From assembly GCF_028747805.1 (NCBI RefSeq), contig NZ_CP114887.1, positions 303,501 through 367,500 of the forward strand: a stretch of 64,000 bases of DNA, in the 5' to 3' direction. Source of the DNA: Solibacillus daqui. GTDB lineage: Bacteria; Bacillota; Bacilli; Bacillales_A; Planococcaceae. Each line of letters starts with the position of its first letter. The stretch's first letter is position 1. Below the pieces are notes generated by a model. The model was not told the DNA's origin. It made no database searches and saw only the letters and a list, made by a program, of their open reading frames with translations. Both the position numbers and the translations under genes were made by a program. This document shows positions 17,616-26,406 of the stretch, piece by piece.

Positions 17616-18806
17616 ATGAACTTCGAATATACAGCAGAACAAACGCTTTTACGAAAAACAGTCCGTCAATTTGTTGATGCCGAAATCATACCGCATATTG
17701 CAAGGTGGGATGCACAAGGTGGCTTTGATCAAGCCGTTTGGAAGCGTTTAGCGGAACTAGGGTTTATGGGAGTATGTGTACCTGAAAAGTACGGCGGTGC
17801 AGGGATGGATTACAACTCGCTAGCAATTGTATGTGAAGAGCTAGAGCGAGGGGATACGGCGTTTCGTACAGCCGTTTCCGTGCATATCGGGTTAAATAGT
17901 ATGACGCTCATGCAATGGGGGACAGAAGCACAAAAGCAAAATTATTTAACCCCACAGGCAAAAGGTGAAAAAATCGGTGCGTTTGGTTTAACGGAGCCTG
18001 GAGCGGGTTCAGACGTAGCGGCAATGAGCTCTTATGCGAAGCGTGAAGGCGATTACTACATTTTAAATGGTCAAAAAACATGGATTTCACTTTGTGATGT
18101 GGCCGATCATTTTATCGTCTTTGCTTATACTGATAAAGAAAAGCTACACCACGGTATTTCGGCTTTTATCGTTGAACGTGAGTGGGCAGGCTTTAGCTCG
18201 AAGGCCATTAAAGGGAAGTATGGAATTCGTGCGGGAAATACGGGAGAATTATTTTTCGAAGACGTAAAAATTCCTGCAGAAAATTTGCTCGGTGAAGAAG
18301 GGGAAGGCTTCAAAATTGCAATGTCAGCACTGGATAACGGACGATTTACGGTAGCTGCCGGCGCGGTTGGCTTAATGCAGGCTTGTCTTGAGGCAAGTGT
18401 GAAATATTGCAAGGAACGCGAAACATTCGGCAAGCCCATTGGTGAGCACCAACTTGTAGGGCAAATGTTAGCGAAAATGGAAGCAGGCTATGAAATGAGC
18501 CGCTTACTTGTATATCGCGTTGGAGAATTAAAAAATACAGGTGTGCGAAACACGCGCGAAACATCGCTTGCAAAATGGCAGGCATGTGACTTTGCAAACA
18601 AAGCTGCAGACGATGCTATGCAAATTCACGGGGCATATGGTTATTCCGATGATTATCCGGTCGCACGTTATTTACGTAACTCGAAAGCACCGGTTATTTA
18701 TGAAGGAACACGTGAAATTCATACGATAATGCAGGCGGATTATGTACTGGGTAAGCGCGAAGATAAAAAGTTGCGCTGTATGCTACCGAGTTGGCCATTT
18801 GAATAA
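17616..18806 (+). CDS. Acyl-CoA dehydrogenase, possibly glutaryl-CoA dehydrogenase
   Basis: 396 aa FAD enzyme. The helical N-terminal domain runs to about 120, GAFGLTEPGAGSDVAAMS and GQKTWIS are the flavin- and substrate-contact motifs, and the catalytic base is E363 (VIYEGTREIH). The C-terminal motif reads MQADYVLGK. It is the third gene of the lysine-breakdown-like cluster. Aminoadipate degradation proceeds through glutaryl-CoA, so glutaryl-CoA dehydrogenase is a reasonable guess. A short-chain acyl-CoA dehydrogenase is the alternative. The C-terminal tail (RCMLPSWPFE) is slightly longer than usual. Confidence 0.85.
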   Translation: MNFEYTAEQTLLRKTVRQFVDAEIIPHIARWDAQGGFDQAVWKRLAELGFMGVCVPEKYGGAGMDYNSLAIVCEELERGDTAFRTAVSVHIGLNSMTLMQWGTEAQKQNYLTPQAKGEKIGAFGLTEPGAGSDVAAMSSYAKREGDYYILNGQKTWISLCDVADHFIVFAYTDKEKLHHGISAFIVEREWAGFSSKAIKGKYGIRAGNTGELFFEDVKIPAENLLGEEGEGFKIAMSALDNGRFTVAAGAVGLMQACLEASVKYCKERETFGKPIGEHQLVGQMLAKMEAGYEMSRLLVYRVGELKNTGVRNTRETSLAKWQACDFANKAADDAMQIHGAYGYSDDYPVARYLRNSKAPVIYEGTREIHTIMQADYVLGKREDKKLRCMLPSWPFE

Positions 18807-18814
18807 TTATTTTG

Positions 18815-18856
18815 CAAAAAACGAGGTGAAATAATAAATTTCTCTCGTTTTTCTTT
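18815..18856 (+). terminator. Terminator of the lysine-type cluster
   Basis: AAAAACGAG...GAAAT pairs with ATTTC...TCGTTTTT, followed by CTTTT. The stem has a small internal loop. Confidence 0.75.
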
Positions 18857-18956
18857 TGGGGAAAATATTTTATGGAAAATAATAAATATTCTGTAACTTA
18901 TTTATTGTTGGCGAGTCTAATTGAATATAGCCAGTTATAAAAAGGGAGGGTTAACA

Positions 18957-21086
18957 ATGAAAAAGGGCAAGATTTTAGGGATTGCATTAACTTTATTGGC
19001 GATCGTTGGGTTATCATCATTATTTTATTTTACAAAGGATACGGCATATGCAAATGGCGTTATTTTTGAAGGTGAATCGTATACAATACAGCTTGAAACA
19101 GCACTGACCAATGACAGTGTAACAAACGGGACAGTAACGGTAACAGACGCTGCTGGAAAAGTAGTACAGGCGAAATTAAAGCTTGATGACACGGCAAAAA
19201 TGTTGACGGTAGAAAATTTAAAAGCTGGACAATACAAAGTGATTATTAAGAAAAATGCTTATGCAAAAGCAACAAAGTTAATTAGTGAACAGAGCATTCC
19301 GCTAGATGTGATTCAAAAGGTGAGTACATTGAAAACAGAAGCGGATTTAAAGGCTTATTTTAAAGCATATATCGCAGCAGAAAATACGATGTATCAAGGG
19401 CGTGAAGAAGAAATGGCCCAAGAATCTTCAGGTGTCGCAAACGAAAACAGTTCAAGCGATAAAGTAAGCGCAGATTCGAACTACTCAACAACAAACAACC
19501 AAGTGGAAGGTATTGAAGAAGGCGATATTTCGATTACAGATGGTAAAAATATTTACACAATCGTTGATAACAAAATTATGATTGTGGATGCGAAATCATT
19601 AAAAATGGTGAAGCGTTTAACGGTTGGTAAAGATATTTATCCAACACATTTAATGCTGCATAACGAGATCTTAATTGTTGGCTATACAACTTATGTGCAA
19701 ATACAGCGAGAGGATTATTTTGATTCGAAATCAATATCAAAAGTGGCGTTTTATGATGTGAAAGATGCAGCAAACCCAACGCTTGTGCGTGAGGTAGGGC
19801 AAGATGGGGACATTACGAATATTCGTAAATTAGGTAACTATTTATATGTAGTTTCAAGTAAAACGCCAAACTATTGGATGCTGACAGAAAACCCAGATGT
19901 AGAATTACGCCCAGCAATGTATGATGGTGGCAAAGAAAAGCTAATATCGGTTGACCAAATAAAGCTTTTACCGGAGAGCAATCAACCGAGCTATTTAATC
20001 GTTTCGGCAATAGATGTAAGGAATGTCAAATCGAATGAATGGAAAACAGCGAGCTTTTTAGGGAACAGCGGACAAATGTACATGTCTGAAAGCGCGATTT
20101 ACATTGCGTCGATGAATTATCGATTCTGGCCAGTAGTTGATATGATGTCAGATACTACAGATTCATCAATTGTACCTGTACAAAGCGAAAATGAAACGAC
20201 AATTTATAAAATTGCTCTTGATAAAACAAACATTGGTATGGCAACAGAAGGTAAAGTAAAAGGTTCAGTTTTAAATCAGTTTTCAATGGATGAGCATAAC
20301 GGTTATATCCGCATTGCAACGACAGAGGGCAATGCTTGGGGGGCTGAAGCAAACTCAAAAAATCATCTATTCATTTTAGATGGAAACTTAAAGCAAGTAG
20401 GCGCGGTTCATGATCTAGCACCAGGGGAACGTATTTATTCTGCACGCTTCATCGGTGATAAGGCATATTTAGTAACGTTTAAAGAAACGGACCCACTATT
20501 TGTGATTGATACAAAAAACCCAAAGGCGCCTAAAGTGTTAGGTGAGCTAAAAATTCCAGGTTTCAGTAACTATTTACACCCAATCGACGAAAACCATTTA
20601 CTTGGTATCGGCTATGACACGGAGGTACGTATGGAGGAAGGTTCAAAAGAGCCGATCGTGTTAACAAAAGGCATGAAATTAAGCTTATTTGATGTGTCTG
20701 ACTTGAAAAATCCGAAAGAAAAGCAAGCTGTGGTCATCGGAGGACGCGGCACATATTCACCAGTGCAATACGACCATAAAGCGCTATTTAGAGACCCACG
20801 TAATAATTTTTACGGTTTCCCAGTAACAGTCTACTCAGAGACGGATGAACAAGACCGCCTAAAATACGAGGGAACTGGTGCACAAATTTATAAAGTAACA
20901 GCTTCGGGTATTGATTTAGTGGCGAACTTATTGGAGCAAGCGCGACCAGGTGAGCAATATGAAGATGCATACCATGCCGTACAGCGTTTACTTTATGTAG
21001 AGGATGAGTTGTACGCTGTATCTCGCTCGAAAGTTACAAGTTATAACGGTAAAACATTTAAAAAGCAACAAACGCTTGGATTTTAA
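18957..21086 (+). CDS. Secreted beta-propeller domain protein
   Basis: 709 aa from the ATG at 18957, after AAAGGGAGG. A signal peptide or anchor (KKGKILGIALTLLAIVGLSSLFYF) opens the protein. An Ig-like or bacterial-repeat segment follows to about residue 110, and a serine-rich acidic linker lies near 160-185. The remaining 500 residues are the secreted beta-propeller family distantly related to WD40, recognisable by the start NNQVEGIEEGDISITDGKNIY and repeated blade motifs such as FDVSDLKNPK and VIDTKNPKAPKVLGELKIPGFSNYLHP. The function of the family is unknown; it acts outside the cell. Monocistronic, with its own terminator. Confidence 0.88.
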   Translation: MKKGKILGIALTLLAIVGLSSLFYFTKDTAYANGVIFEGESYTIQLETALTNDSVTNGTVTVTDAAGKVVQAKLKLDDTAKMLTVENLKAGQYKVIIKKNAYAKATKLISEQSIPLDVIQKVSTLKTEADLKAYFKAYIAAENTMYQGREEEMAQESSGVANENSSSDKVSADSNYSTTNNQVEGIEEGDISITDGKNIYTIVDNKIMIVDAKSLKMVKRLTVGKDIYPTHLMLHNEILIVGYTTYVQIQREDYFDSKSISKVAFYDVKDAANPTLVREVGQDGDITNIRKLGNYLYVVSSKTPNYWMLTENPDVELRPAMYDGGKEKLISVDQIKLLPESNQPSYLIVSAIDVRNVKSNEWKTASFLGNSGQMYMSESAIYIASMNYRFWPVVDMMSDTTDSSIVPVQSENETTIYKIALDKTNIGMATEGKVKGSVLNQFSMDEHNGYIRIATTEGNAWGAEANSKNHLFILDGNLKQVGAVHDLAPGERIYSARFIGDKAYLVTFKETDPLFVIDTKNPKAPKVLGELKIPGFSNYLHPIDENHLLGIGYDTEVRMEEGSKEPIVLTKGMKLSLFDVSDLKNPKEKQAVVIGGRGTYSPVQYDHKALFRDPRNNFYGFPVTVYSETDEQDRLKYEGTGAQIYKVTASGIDLVANLLEQARPGEQYEDAYHAVQRLLYVEDELYAVSRSKVTSYNGKTFKKQQTLGF

Positions 21087-21090
21087 TTTA

Positions 21091-21129
21091 CGCTGTGTTA
21101 GGGCAAAACGCTCTAACACAGCTTTTTTT
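21091..21129 (+). terminator. Terminator of the beta-propeller gene
   Basis: GCTGTGTTAG and CTAACACAGC form a 10-bp stem plus an inner GGC/GCT step, followed by seven T. Confidence 0.92.
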
Positions 21130-21236
21130 CATTTATTGGGCTTGTTGGCTCCATTTCTTAAGAAATTCTTCATTTTTGTCATGCAAAAATATTAAGATTT
21201 AGTCTTTACACTGTAACTATAAAGGAGTGTAGAGCA

Positions 21237-21935
21237 ATGATTGAAGTGAAGAATGTCCAACATACGTTTTTAATTGGTAAAAAAGGTAAGGAAAAGCGCG
21301 TTCCTGTATTGCGCAATGTTTCATTTGATATTCCAACAGGCGATATTATAGCAGTAGTAGGGAAAAGTGGTTCGGGGAAATCGACGTTGCTGCAAATTTT
21401 GGCAGGGTTTATGAAGCCTGAATATGGTTCGATTTGTGTCAATGGTCAGGAAGTTGCTGCGTTTACAGAGGCACAAAGCGCGGCGTTCCGTTTGAAAAAT
21501 TTCGGCTTTATTTTTCAAAATTTCCAACTTATGCCGAGTTTAACGGCGTTTGAAAATATTGAACTACCACTAAAATTACAAGGCTTAAGTCCGGCAATTC
21601 GCAAAAGTCGTGTTGAGGAAATTATGGGGCGTGTTGGGTTAGGGGAAGTGAGTGACCATTTTCCAAATGAATTATCTGGTGGTCAACAACAACGTGTCAG
21701 TATTGCGCGTGCATTAGTAACGAAAGCGCCGATTTTGCTTGCTGATGAGCCAACAGGAAGCTTGGATTCAGAGACGGAGCAAGAGATTTTAGCGTTGATA
21801 CAACAGCTTAATCGTGAATTGAATTTAACATTTGTCATTATTACGCATGATGAGGAAGTGGCGAACATTGCCGACCAACGTTATCGTATGCATGACGGAG
21901 CGTTAGTGAAAGAAGGTGTCACTCATGCGATTTAG
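21237..21935 (+). CDS. ABC transporter ATP-binding protein, MacB/LolD type
   Basis: 232 aa. Walker A is GKSGSGKST at 42-50, the signature motif is LSGGQQQRVSIARAL, Walker B is ILLADEPTGSLD, and the switch histidine lies in VIITHDEE. The ADEPTGSLD form and the length fit the MacB/LolD/FtsE class that pairs with FtsX-type permeases. AAAGGAGTG precedes the ATG. The stop overlaps the start of the permease gene by 11 bases. Confidence 0.94.
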   Translation: MIEVKNVQHTFLIGKKGKEKRVPVLRNVSFDIPTGDIIAVVGKSGSGKSTLLQILAGFMKPEYGSICVNGQEVAAFTEAQSAAFRLKNFGFIFQNFQLMPSLTAFENIELPLKLQGLSPAIRKSRVEEIMGRVGLGEVSDHFPNELSGGQQQRVSIARALVTKAPILLADEPTGSLDSETEQEILALIQQLNRELNLTFVIITHDEEVANIADQRYRMHDGALVKEGVTHAI

Positions 21936-23241
21936 TGACCAACTTGATTTTGTTATGCAGCATATTAAGAAAAATAAGTTGCGTGTTTTTATGACTGTGT
22001 TAGCTGCAACGATGGGCTGTGCGTTTTTAATCGTACTTGCATCTGTAGGCTTTGGTTTACAGGCATCGATTGAAAAGGATATTTTATCGAATGATAGTGT
22101 GACGAAAATTGAAGTGCAAAGCAGCCAATCGCAGTTTACCGAGGAAGAAATTGCAGAAATTCAAGCAGTAGAACATGTACAAACCGTGTTAAAAACAACA
22201 GATGTGAATGCAGAAGCGCAAAGCTATTTTGAAGATCGTGATACATTAGGAAGTTTACATCTAACGAATTTTAACGATTTACAACAAGTATTAGATGATT
22301 TATCGGCAGGTGTATATCCAACAAATGAGAACGAAATTTTAGTAGGCTATCATTTCGCACAAACGCTGTTAAATGACGCTGATCGTAAAGTAATAGAAGA
22401 AAAATCACTGGAAGCACAGGCAAATGGCGATTATTATAACGGTTCTGAAGAAGGCTATAAAGAGTCACTTCTAGGTAAGGAAATCGAAGTGGCCTTCCGT
22501 TCTTATGAGGATATGTCGAAACAAACAGAGCGTAAATCGTTCAAGATTGTCGGTGTACTTGCAAAGCCTACTTATGAATGGGCGATTGACAATAAAATTT
22601 ACGTATCCGATGCGTTGGCACCAACTTTAGAAGAGATGTTGGTTCAATCGTTCCCAGATCAACAAGAAGCGCTTTATTTTGATCGTTTTGAAATTTATGC
22701 AACGAGTTTAGAATATGTGAAGCCGATATTAGAGGAATTACGTGATAAAGGCTTTGGTGTCTTTTCGGTAACGGAGCAATTAGAGGAGCTAAATGTATTT
22801 TTCTTAGTATTAAAAGCGGGACTTATTTTTGTCGGGACAATTGCGGTATTAATTGCATCGATTGGAATTTTCAATACGATGACAATGGCTGTAACCGAGC
22901 GTACGCGTGAAATTGGGGTATTAAAAGCAATTGGCGCAAGTCCGAAGCTGATTCAGCGATTATTCTTAATGGAAAGCACATTTATTGGTGTGATTGGAAC
23001 AGTCATTGCAGTAGCCATTTCTTACGCGGTGAGCTTTGCGTCAAATGCATTGCTACCAGTAGTATTGAAGGCGGCAACGGGTGAGGAAAGCTTTGATGGC
23101 ATTCAATTTTCTGCCATACCTTGGCAACTTGTTGTCATTGCGGCTGCTATTAGCATCGGGGTAGCTATTATTTCAGGTGTGCGCCCTGCACGAAAGGCGA
23201 CAAAAATTGAAGTGATGCAGGCATTGCGCCAAGAGGTATGA
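21925..23241 (+). CDS. FtsX/MacB-type ABC permease
   Basis: 438 aa from the ATG at 21925, six bases after GAAGGTG inside the ATPase gene; the GTG at 21916 lacks a site. One membrane span lies at about 20-45 (VFMTVLAATMGCAFLIVLASVGFG), then an extracellular MacB-like core of about 230 residues, then three C-terminal spans with the FtsX motif TERTREIGVLKAIGASPKLI. Together with the ATPase it forms a mechanotransmission-type transporter or exporter of unknown substrate. The gene ends at a terminator. Confidence 0.9.
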   Translation: MRFSDQLDFVMQHIKKNKLRVFMTVLAATMGCAFLIVLASVGFGLQASIEKDILSNDSVTKIEVQSSQSQFTEEEIAEIQAVEHVQTVLKTTDVNAEAQSYFEDRDTLGSLHLTNFNDLQQVLDDLSAGVYPTNENEILVGYHFAQTLLNDADRKVIEEKSLEAQANGDYYNGSEEGYKESLLGKEIEVAFRSYEDMSKQTERKSFKIVGVLAKPTYEWAIDNKIYVSDALAPTLEEMLVQSFPDQQEALYFDRFEIYATSLEYVKPILEELRDKGFGVFSVTEQLEELNVFFLVLKAGLIFVGTIAVLIASIGIFNTMTMAVTERTREIGVLKAIGASPKLIQRLFLMESTFIGVIGTVIAVAISYAVSFASNALLPVVLKAATGEESFDGIQFSAIPWQLVVIAAAISIGVAIISGVRPARKATKIEVMQALRQEV

Positions 23242-23244
23242 TAT

Positions 23245-23287
23245 AAAATGAGGTATCCGAGATCGAATTCTTGGGTACCTCATTTTT
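23245..23287 (+). terminator. Terminator of the MacB-type operon
   Basis: AAAATGAGGTA...TACCTCATTTTT stem with CC/GG inner pairs, followed by T-run. Confidence 0.85.
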
Positions 23288-23370
23288 CAATTGGCTAATC
23301 AAAATTAATACGTACACAACTTGATGTGCAAGGGATTATCGTACAAGCATTTCACACATAATAATGACTA

Positions 23371-23406
23371 GAGGGCAACTTTCACCACTTGGAAAGTTGC
23401 CCTTTC
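23371..23406. terminator. GC-rich hairpin between convergent genes
   Basis: GAGGGCAACTTTC and GAAAGTTGCCCTTTC form a 12-bp stem around an 8-base loop. It lies downstream of both convergent genes, next to repeat copy B. The T-run is weak, so a terminator is probable but not certain. Confidence 0.5.
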
Positions 23407-23411
23407 ATTAT

Positions 23412-23542
23412 CAATTACGCTTCGGCGTAATTGTGTCCAGATTTTTTCGAGTTTGCTCGAAAAACTCCTCTAAAAATCTGTGACATCCGCCGGGGCTTTA
23501 TTTGCTTCAGTCGAGGTTTGAACCTTCACTGAAGCAAGTTAA
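23412..23542 (-). repeat. Structured dispersed repeat, copy B (short form)
   Basis: On the minus strand it starts TTAACTTG, again including the stop codon of the preceding gene (the deacetylase). It has a CAGTG-AGGTTCAAACCT-CGACTG hairpin, the block AAGCCCCGGCGGATGTCACA, the CAGATTTTT outer stem, an inner hairpin and the CAATTACGC/GCGTAATTG end hairpin. Its inner hairpin is TTTCGAG/CTCGAAA where copy A has TTTCAAG/CTTGAAA, a compensating base-pair change. It lacks the two GC-rich hairpins present in the middle of copy A. Confidence 0.85.
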
Positions 23543-24939
23543 GAATAGTTCAGTACTTCAGAAACGGTTACAAATTCGTAGCCTTCACTTTGTAAATATT
23601 GCAGCACGGGTTCAAGTCCATCTGCTGTAGATTGGTGGATATCGTGCATTAATACAATGGCATTATTATGTAGTGTTTTTTGAATCATCGGTAGTAGCTT
23701 TGTTGGGTCGCGATGCTTCCAGTCAAGCGTATCAATCGTCCAGTTGACCGATTTACGTTGAATGAGTGCTCGGACGGAATCATTAGTCGCACCATATGGC
23801 GGACGGAAAAAGGCTGAAGGCTGACCGATTGCTGCTTTGATGGCTTGCTCGGTAGATTCATATTCCTTTTTAATGGCCGCGGCTGGCATCTTAGTAAGTA
23901 CGGGGTGCGTCCATGTATGATTACCAATTTCGTGCCCGGCATCACGAACTTCACGTGCTAGGTTTGGATAACACTGGACACGGCTACCGAGCATGAAAAA
24001 TGTAGCTTTGGCATTATACTTTTCTAACAGCTCCAAAATTTGCTTCGTTACCTCAGGGTGTGGCCCATCATCAAAAGTTAAAGCAATTCGTTTGTGTGCT
24101 GCATCCGTATTTTGCTTTGGTGCAGTAGAGCTCTCTGTTTCCATAGCAATTTGGAAGTCTGATGCAAGTAATGGATTAATCGATGATAAAGGAATTTCTA
24201 CAGTAGGTAAACCAGCTGTAGCATTAGCAATTTCACCTTCATCGAAATAGAGAACAAGGGCGTTTTCTTTTAATGCAAAGCGCTCAAATAAATCCCATTT
24301 TGGCTGTGTAGCAGCTACAAGTTTGTCTTTGTTAAGGGCATCCTTGAACTCTGGATTTTTTGCCATTTGTGATTGTACATGATTGGCGAAGGTTTTTAAG
24401 CTAGCTTCATCTTGATTTAGCAATGTCTGCATATTAAAAATTTCGCCTGCTTTATTGTCGATTAAAAAGGTCATGATGGTTGTTTCGTGTTCGGTATTAC
24501 TTAAAATTGTTTTGTTTGTAAGTACAAATGAATAATAATGTTGATGTGCAAATGTTTGTAAGCTAATATTCAGCTCACCTGTTAATTCGTGAACGTTTTG
24601 TTGTAGGCGCATCATACTAATATAGTAATCTTTTGCGTCGTTTATATAAGATAAAATGGTATCGTTGAGCGTTTCGTATTCGGTTAATGGGTATTGAATA
24701 GCAAAGGGCATTTTTGCGTCATTTGAAACGTCTGTGACAATGCGCACACCCGGAAAGCTGGATTGTTCTTCAGAAATAGTGGATGAGGTAGTATCGGAGG
24801 AAAGACCATCTTCCGCTTGAAAAATAGGTTGATCATTTAAAACAGTTAAATAAATAATAGCTGAGCCGAGCAAGGTGATCATGGAGACAAGTAGTAAATC
24901 AATCCAAATACCACGGCGTTTACGGTAAGGGGTTTTCAT
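23539..24939 (-). CDS. Membrane-anchored polysaccharide deacetylase, PdaC-like
   Basis: 466 aa from the ATG at 24939, after AAAGGACTC. One N-terminal span at 12-31 anchors the protein outside the cell. Residues about 65-270 match the DUF4163/DUF3298 region found in PdaC-type proteins. Residues 285-460 are a NodB domain: TFDDGPHP (metal and catalytic aspartates), HEIGNHTWTH (metal histidines), FRPPYG, and LMHDIH near the end. PdaC deacetylates N-acetylmuramic acid in peptidoglycan, while related enzymes act on N-acetylglucosamine. The exact sugar is not decided by sequence. The stop codon is embedded in repeat copy B. Confidence 0.88.
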   Translation of the reverse strand: MKTPYRKRRGIWIDLLLVSMITLLGSAIIYLTVLNDQPIFQAEDGLSSDTTSSTISEEQSSFPGVRIVTDVSNDAKMPFAIQYPLTEYETLNDTILSYINDAKDYYISMMRLQQNVHELTGELNISLQTFAHQHYYSFVLTNKTILSNTEHETTIMTFLIDNKAGEIFNMQTLLNQDEASLKTFANHVQSQMAKNPEFKDALNKDKLVAATQPKWDLFERFALKENALVLYFDEGEIANATAGLPTVEIPLSSINPLLASDFQIAMETESSTAPKQNTDAAHKRIALTFDDGPHPEVTKQILELLEKYNAKATFFMLGSRVQCYPNLAREVRDAGHEIGNHTWTHPVLTKMPAAAIKKEYESTEQAIKAAIGQPSAFFRPPYGATNDSVRALIQRKSVNWTIDTLDWKHRDPTKLLPMIQKTLHNNAIVLMHDIHQSTADGLEPVLQYLQSEGYEFVTVSEVLNYS

Positions 24940-25120
24940 TTTGTATCGGAGTCCTTTCGAATTTATAGAGCAATGATTAGTTAAATTAAAGTTGGATTTA
25001 AAGTGTAAATATGTTAGAAAAAGCATCGTTATGTGAGCATAAAATGTCCCAAAAAAGACTATGATTTTGATGAAGCTTCAAGTAATATGAGCTAAGAAGT
25101 GAAAAGGAGGTCCATCTTCT

Positions 25121-25867
25121 ATGAATGCTGAACATAATGAAATGGCGATTGAATGCTTTTTATTAGCAGGTCGCATCATGATGGAAAGTGGCGCAGAAAC
25201 GTATCGTGTTGAAGATACGATGTTAAGAATGGCACGATCTCAAAATATGATGGACGCACAAAGCTATGTAACGCCAACAGGGATTATTTTCTCACTTGGA
25301 AAAACGCAACCTACAAGAATTACATCGATTTCAACAAGGATTACAGATTTACACAGAATTGTACTTGTTAACAATGTTTCCCGTAAACTTACATCTCAAA
25401 TCATAACATTAGAACAGGCTTATGACGAGTTAAAGAAGATAGAAACGACGAATTATTTTTTACCGATTATTATTCAAGTATTAACAGCGAGTATTGCAAG
25501 TAGCTGTTTCCTCTTAATGTTTAAAGGGGTATTAACAGATATTCCGGCGGCGTTTGTGGCAGGTGGGTTAGGGCTATATATTGTAACCGTCATTCACCAA
25601 ATCACGCGTGTTAAGTTTTTCTCAGAATTTATGGCAGCATTGGCTGTAGGTGTTGTCGCATCGATGGCGGTGCATTTTGGTCTAGGTACGCAGGTGGATA
25701 AAATTATTATCGGCTCAGTCATGCCGCTTGTACCAGGGCTACTAATTACCAATGCGGTGCGTGATTTAATGGCAGGGCATTTTACAGCAGGTATGGCGAA
25801 AGGTGCAGAGGCGTTTTTAACGGCTTTTGCGATTGGTTCGGGGATTGCATTTGTTCTATCCTTCTAA
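25121..25867 (+). CDS. Threonine/serine exporter, ThrE N-terminal half (YjjP-like)
   Basis: 248 aa. The start (ECFLLAGRIMMESGAETYRVEDTMLRMA) is the typical ThrE_1/DUF1212 opening, followed by a soluble domain to about 115 and five membrane spans. AAAAGGAGG precedes the ATG. In Corynebacterium ThrE is one chain; here, as in YjjP/YjjB, the exporter is split, with the partner gene 17 bases downstream. Predicted to move threonine, serine or small dicarboxylates out of the cell. Confidence 0.9.
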   Translation: MNAEHNEMAIECFLLAGRIMMESGAETYRVEDTMLRMARSQNMMDAQSYVTPTGIIFSLGKTQPTRITSISTRITDLHRIVLVNNVSRKLTSQIITLEQAYDELKKIETTNYFLPIIIQVLTASIASSCFLLMFKGVLTDIPAAFVAGGLGLYIVTVIHQITRVKFFSEFMAALAVGVVASMAVHFGLGTQVDKIIIGSVMPLVPGLLITNAVRDLMAGHFTAGMAKGAEAFLTAFAIGSGIAFVLSF

Positions 25868-25883
25868 ATAAAGGGGTTTTTCT

Positions 25884-26378
25884 ATGATCGATAGTCTATG
25901 GTTTCAAATGATTATTAGCTTTTTTGCGACAGCTTGTTTTGGTGTCATTTTTAATGCCCCAACAAAGGCCATTCCAGCATGTGGACTAGTTGGAGCGATT
26001 GGTTGGGGAATTTACTATTTATTGTTTAACTACGGTATAGATGAAGTCCGTGCGTCGTTCATTGGGGCGTTTATAGTATCATTAGTTGCGCATTTTGCGG
26101 CGCGGAAGTTCCGTATGCCAATGATTGTCTTTAGTGTATCGGGCATTATTCCGCTTGTGCCAGGAAGCGTTGCGTACAATACAATGCGTAATATTATGGA
26201 ACTTGACTATATGACGGGTCTACAAAATGGTATGCGCGCGTTTATGATTTCAGGGGCGATTGCCATGGGGTTAGTATTTGCGGAAGTGATTATGCAAATT
26301 ATTTTACGTTCAATGCGTGAAGGCAAAACATCAATTGATTCATTTTTCAAAGCGAAAAAAAGAAGCTCAAAAAGCTAG
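25884..26378 (+). CDS. Threonine/serine exporter, ThrE C-terminal half (YjjB-like)
   Basis: 164 aa with five membrane spans and the ThrE_2 signatures FGVIFNAPTKAIPACGLVGAIGW and IIPLVPGSVAYNTMR. It needs the upstream partner to form the complete exporter. AAAGGGG precedes the start. The C-terminal tail is short and basic, and its last codons overlap the terminator hairpin. Confidence 0.9.
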   Translation: MIDSLWFQMIISFFATACFGVIFNAPTKAIPACGLVGAIGWGIYYLLFNYGIDEVRASFIGAFIVSLVAHFAARKFRMPMIVFSVSGIIPLVPGSVAYNTMRNIMELDYMTGLQNGMRAFMISGAIAMGLVFAEVIMQIILRSMREGKTSIDSFFKAKKRSSKS

Positions 26379-26404
26379 GGAATCTAGGCTTTTTGAGCTT
26401 TTTC
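26364..26404. terminator. Bidirectional terminator between yjjB-like and EAL genes
   Basis: AAGCTCAAAAAGC and GCTTTTTGAGCTT form a 13-bp stem plus an inner TAG/CTA step, with a T-run on plus and a T-containing tract on minus. The stop codon of the exporter gene lies within it. Confidence 0.88.
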
Positions 26405-26406
26405 GA

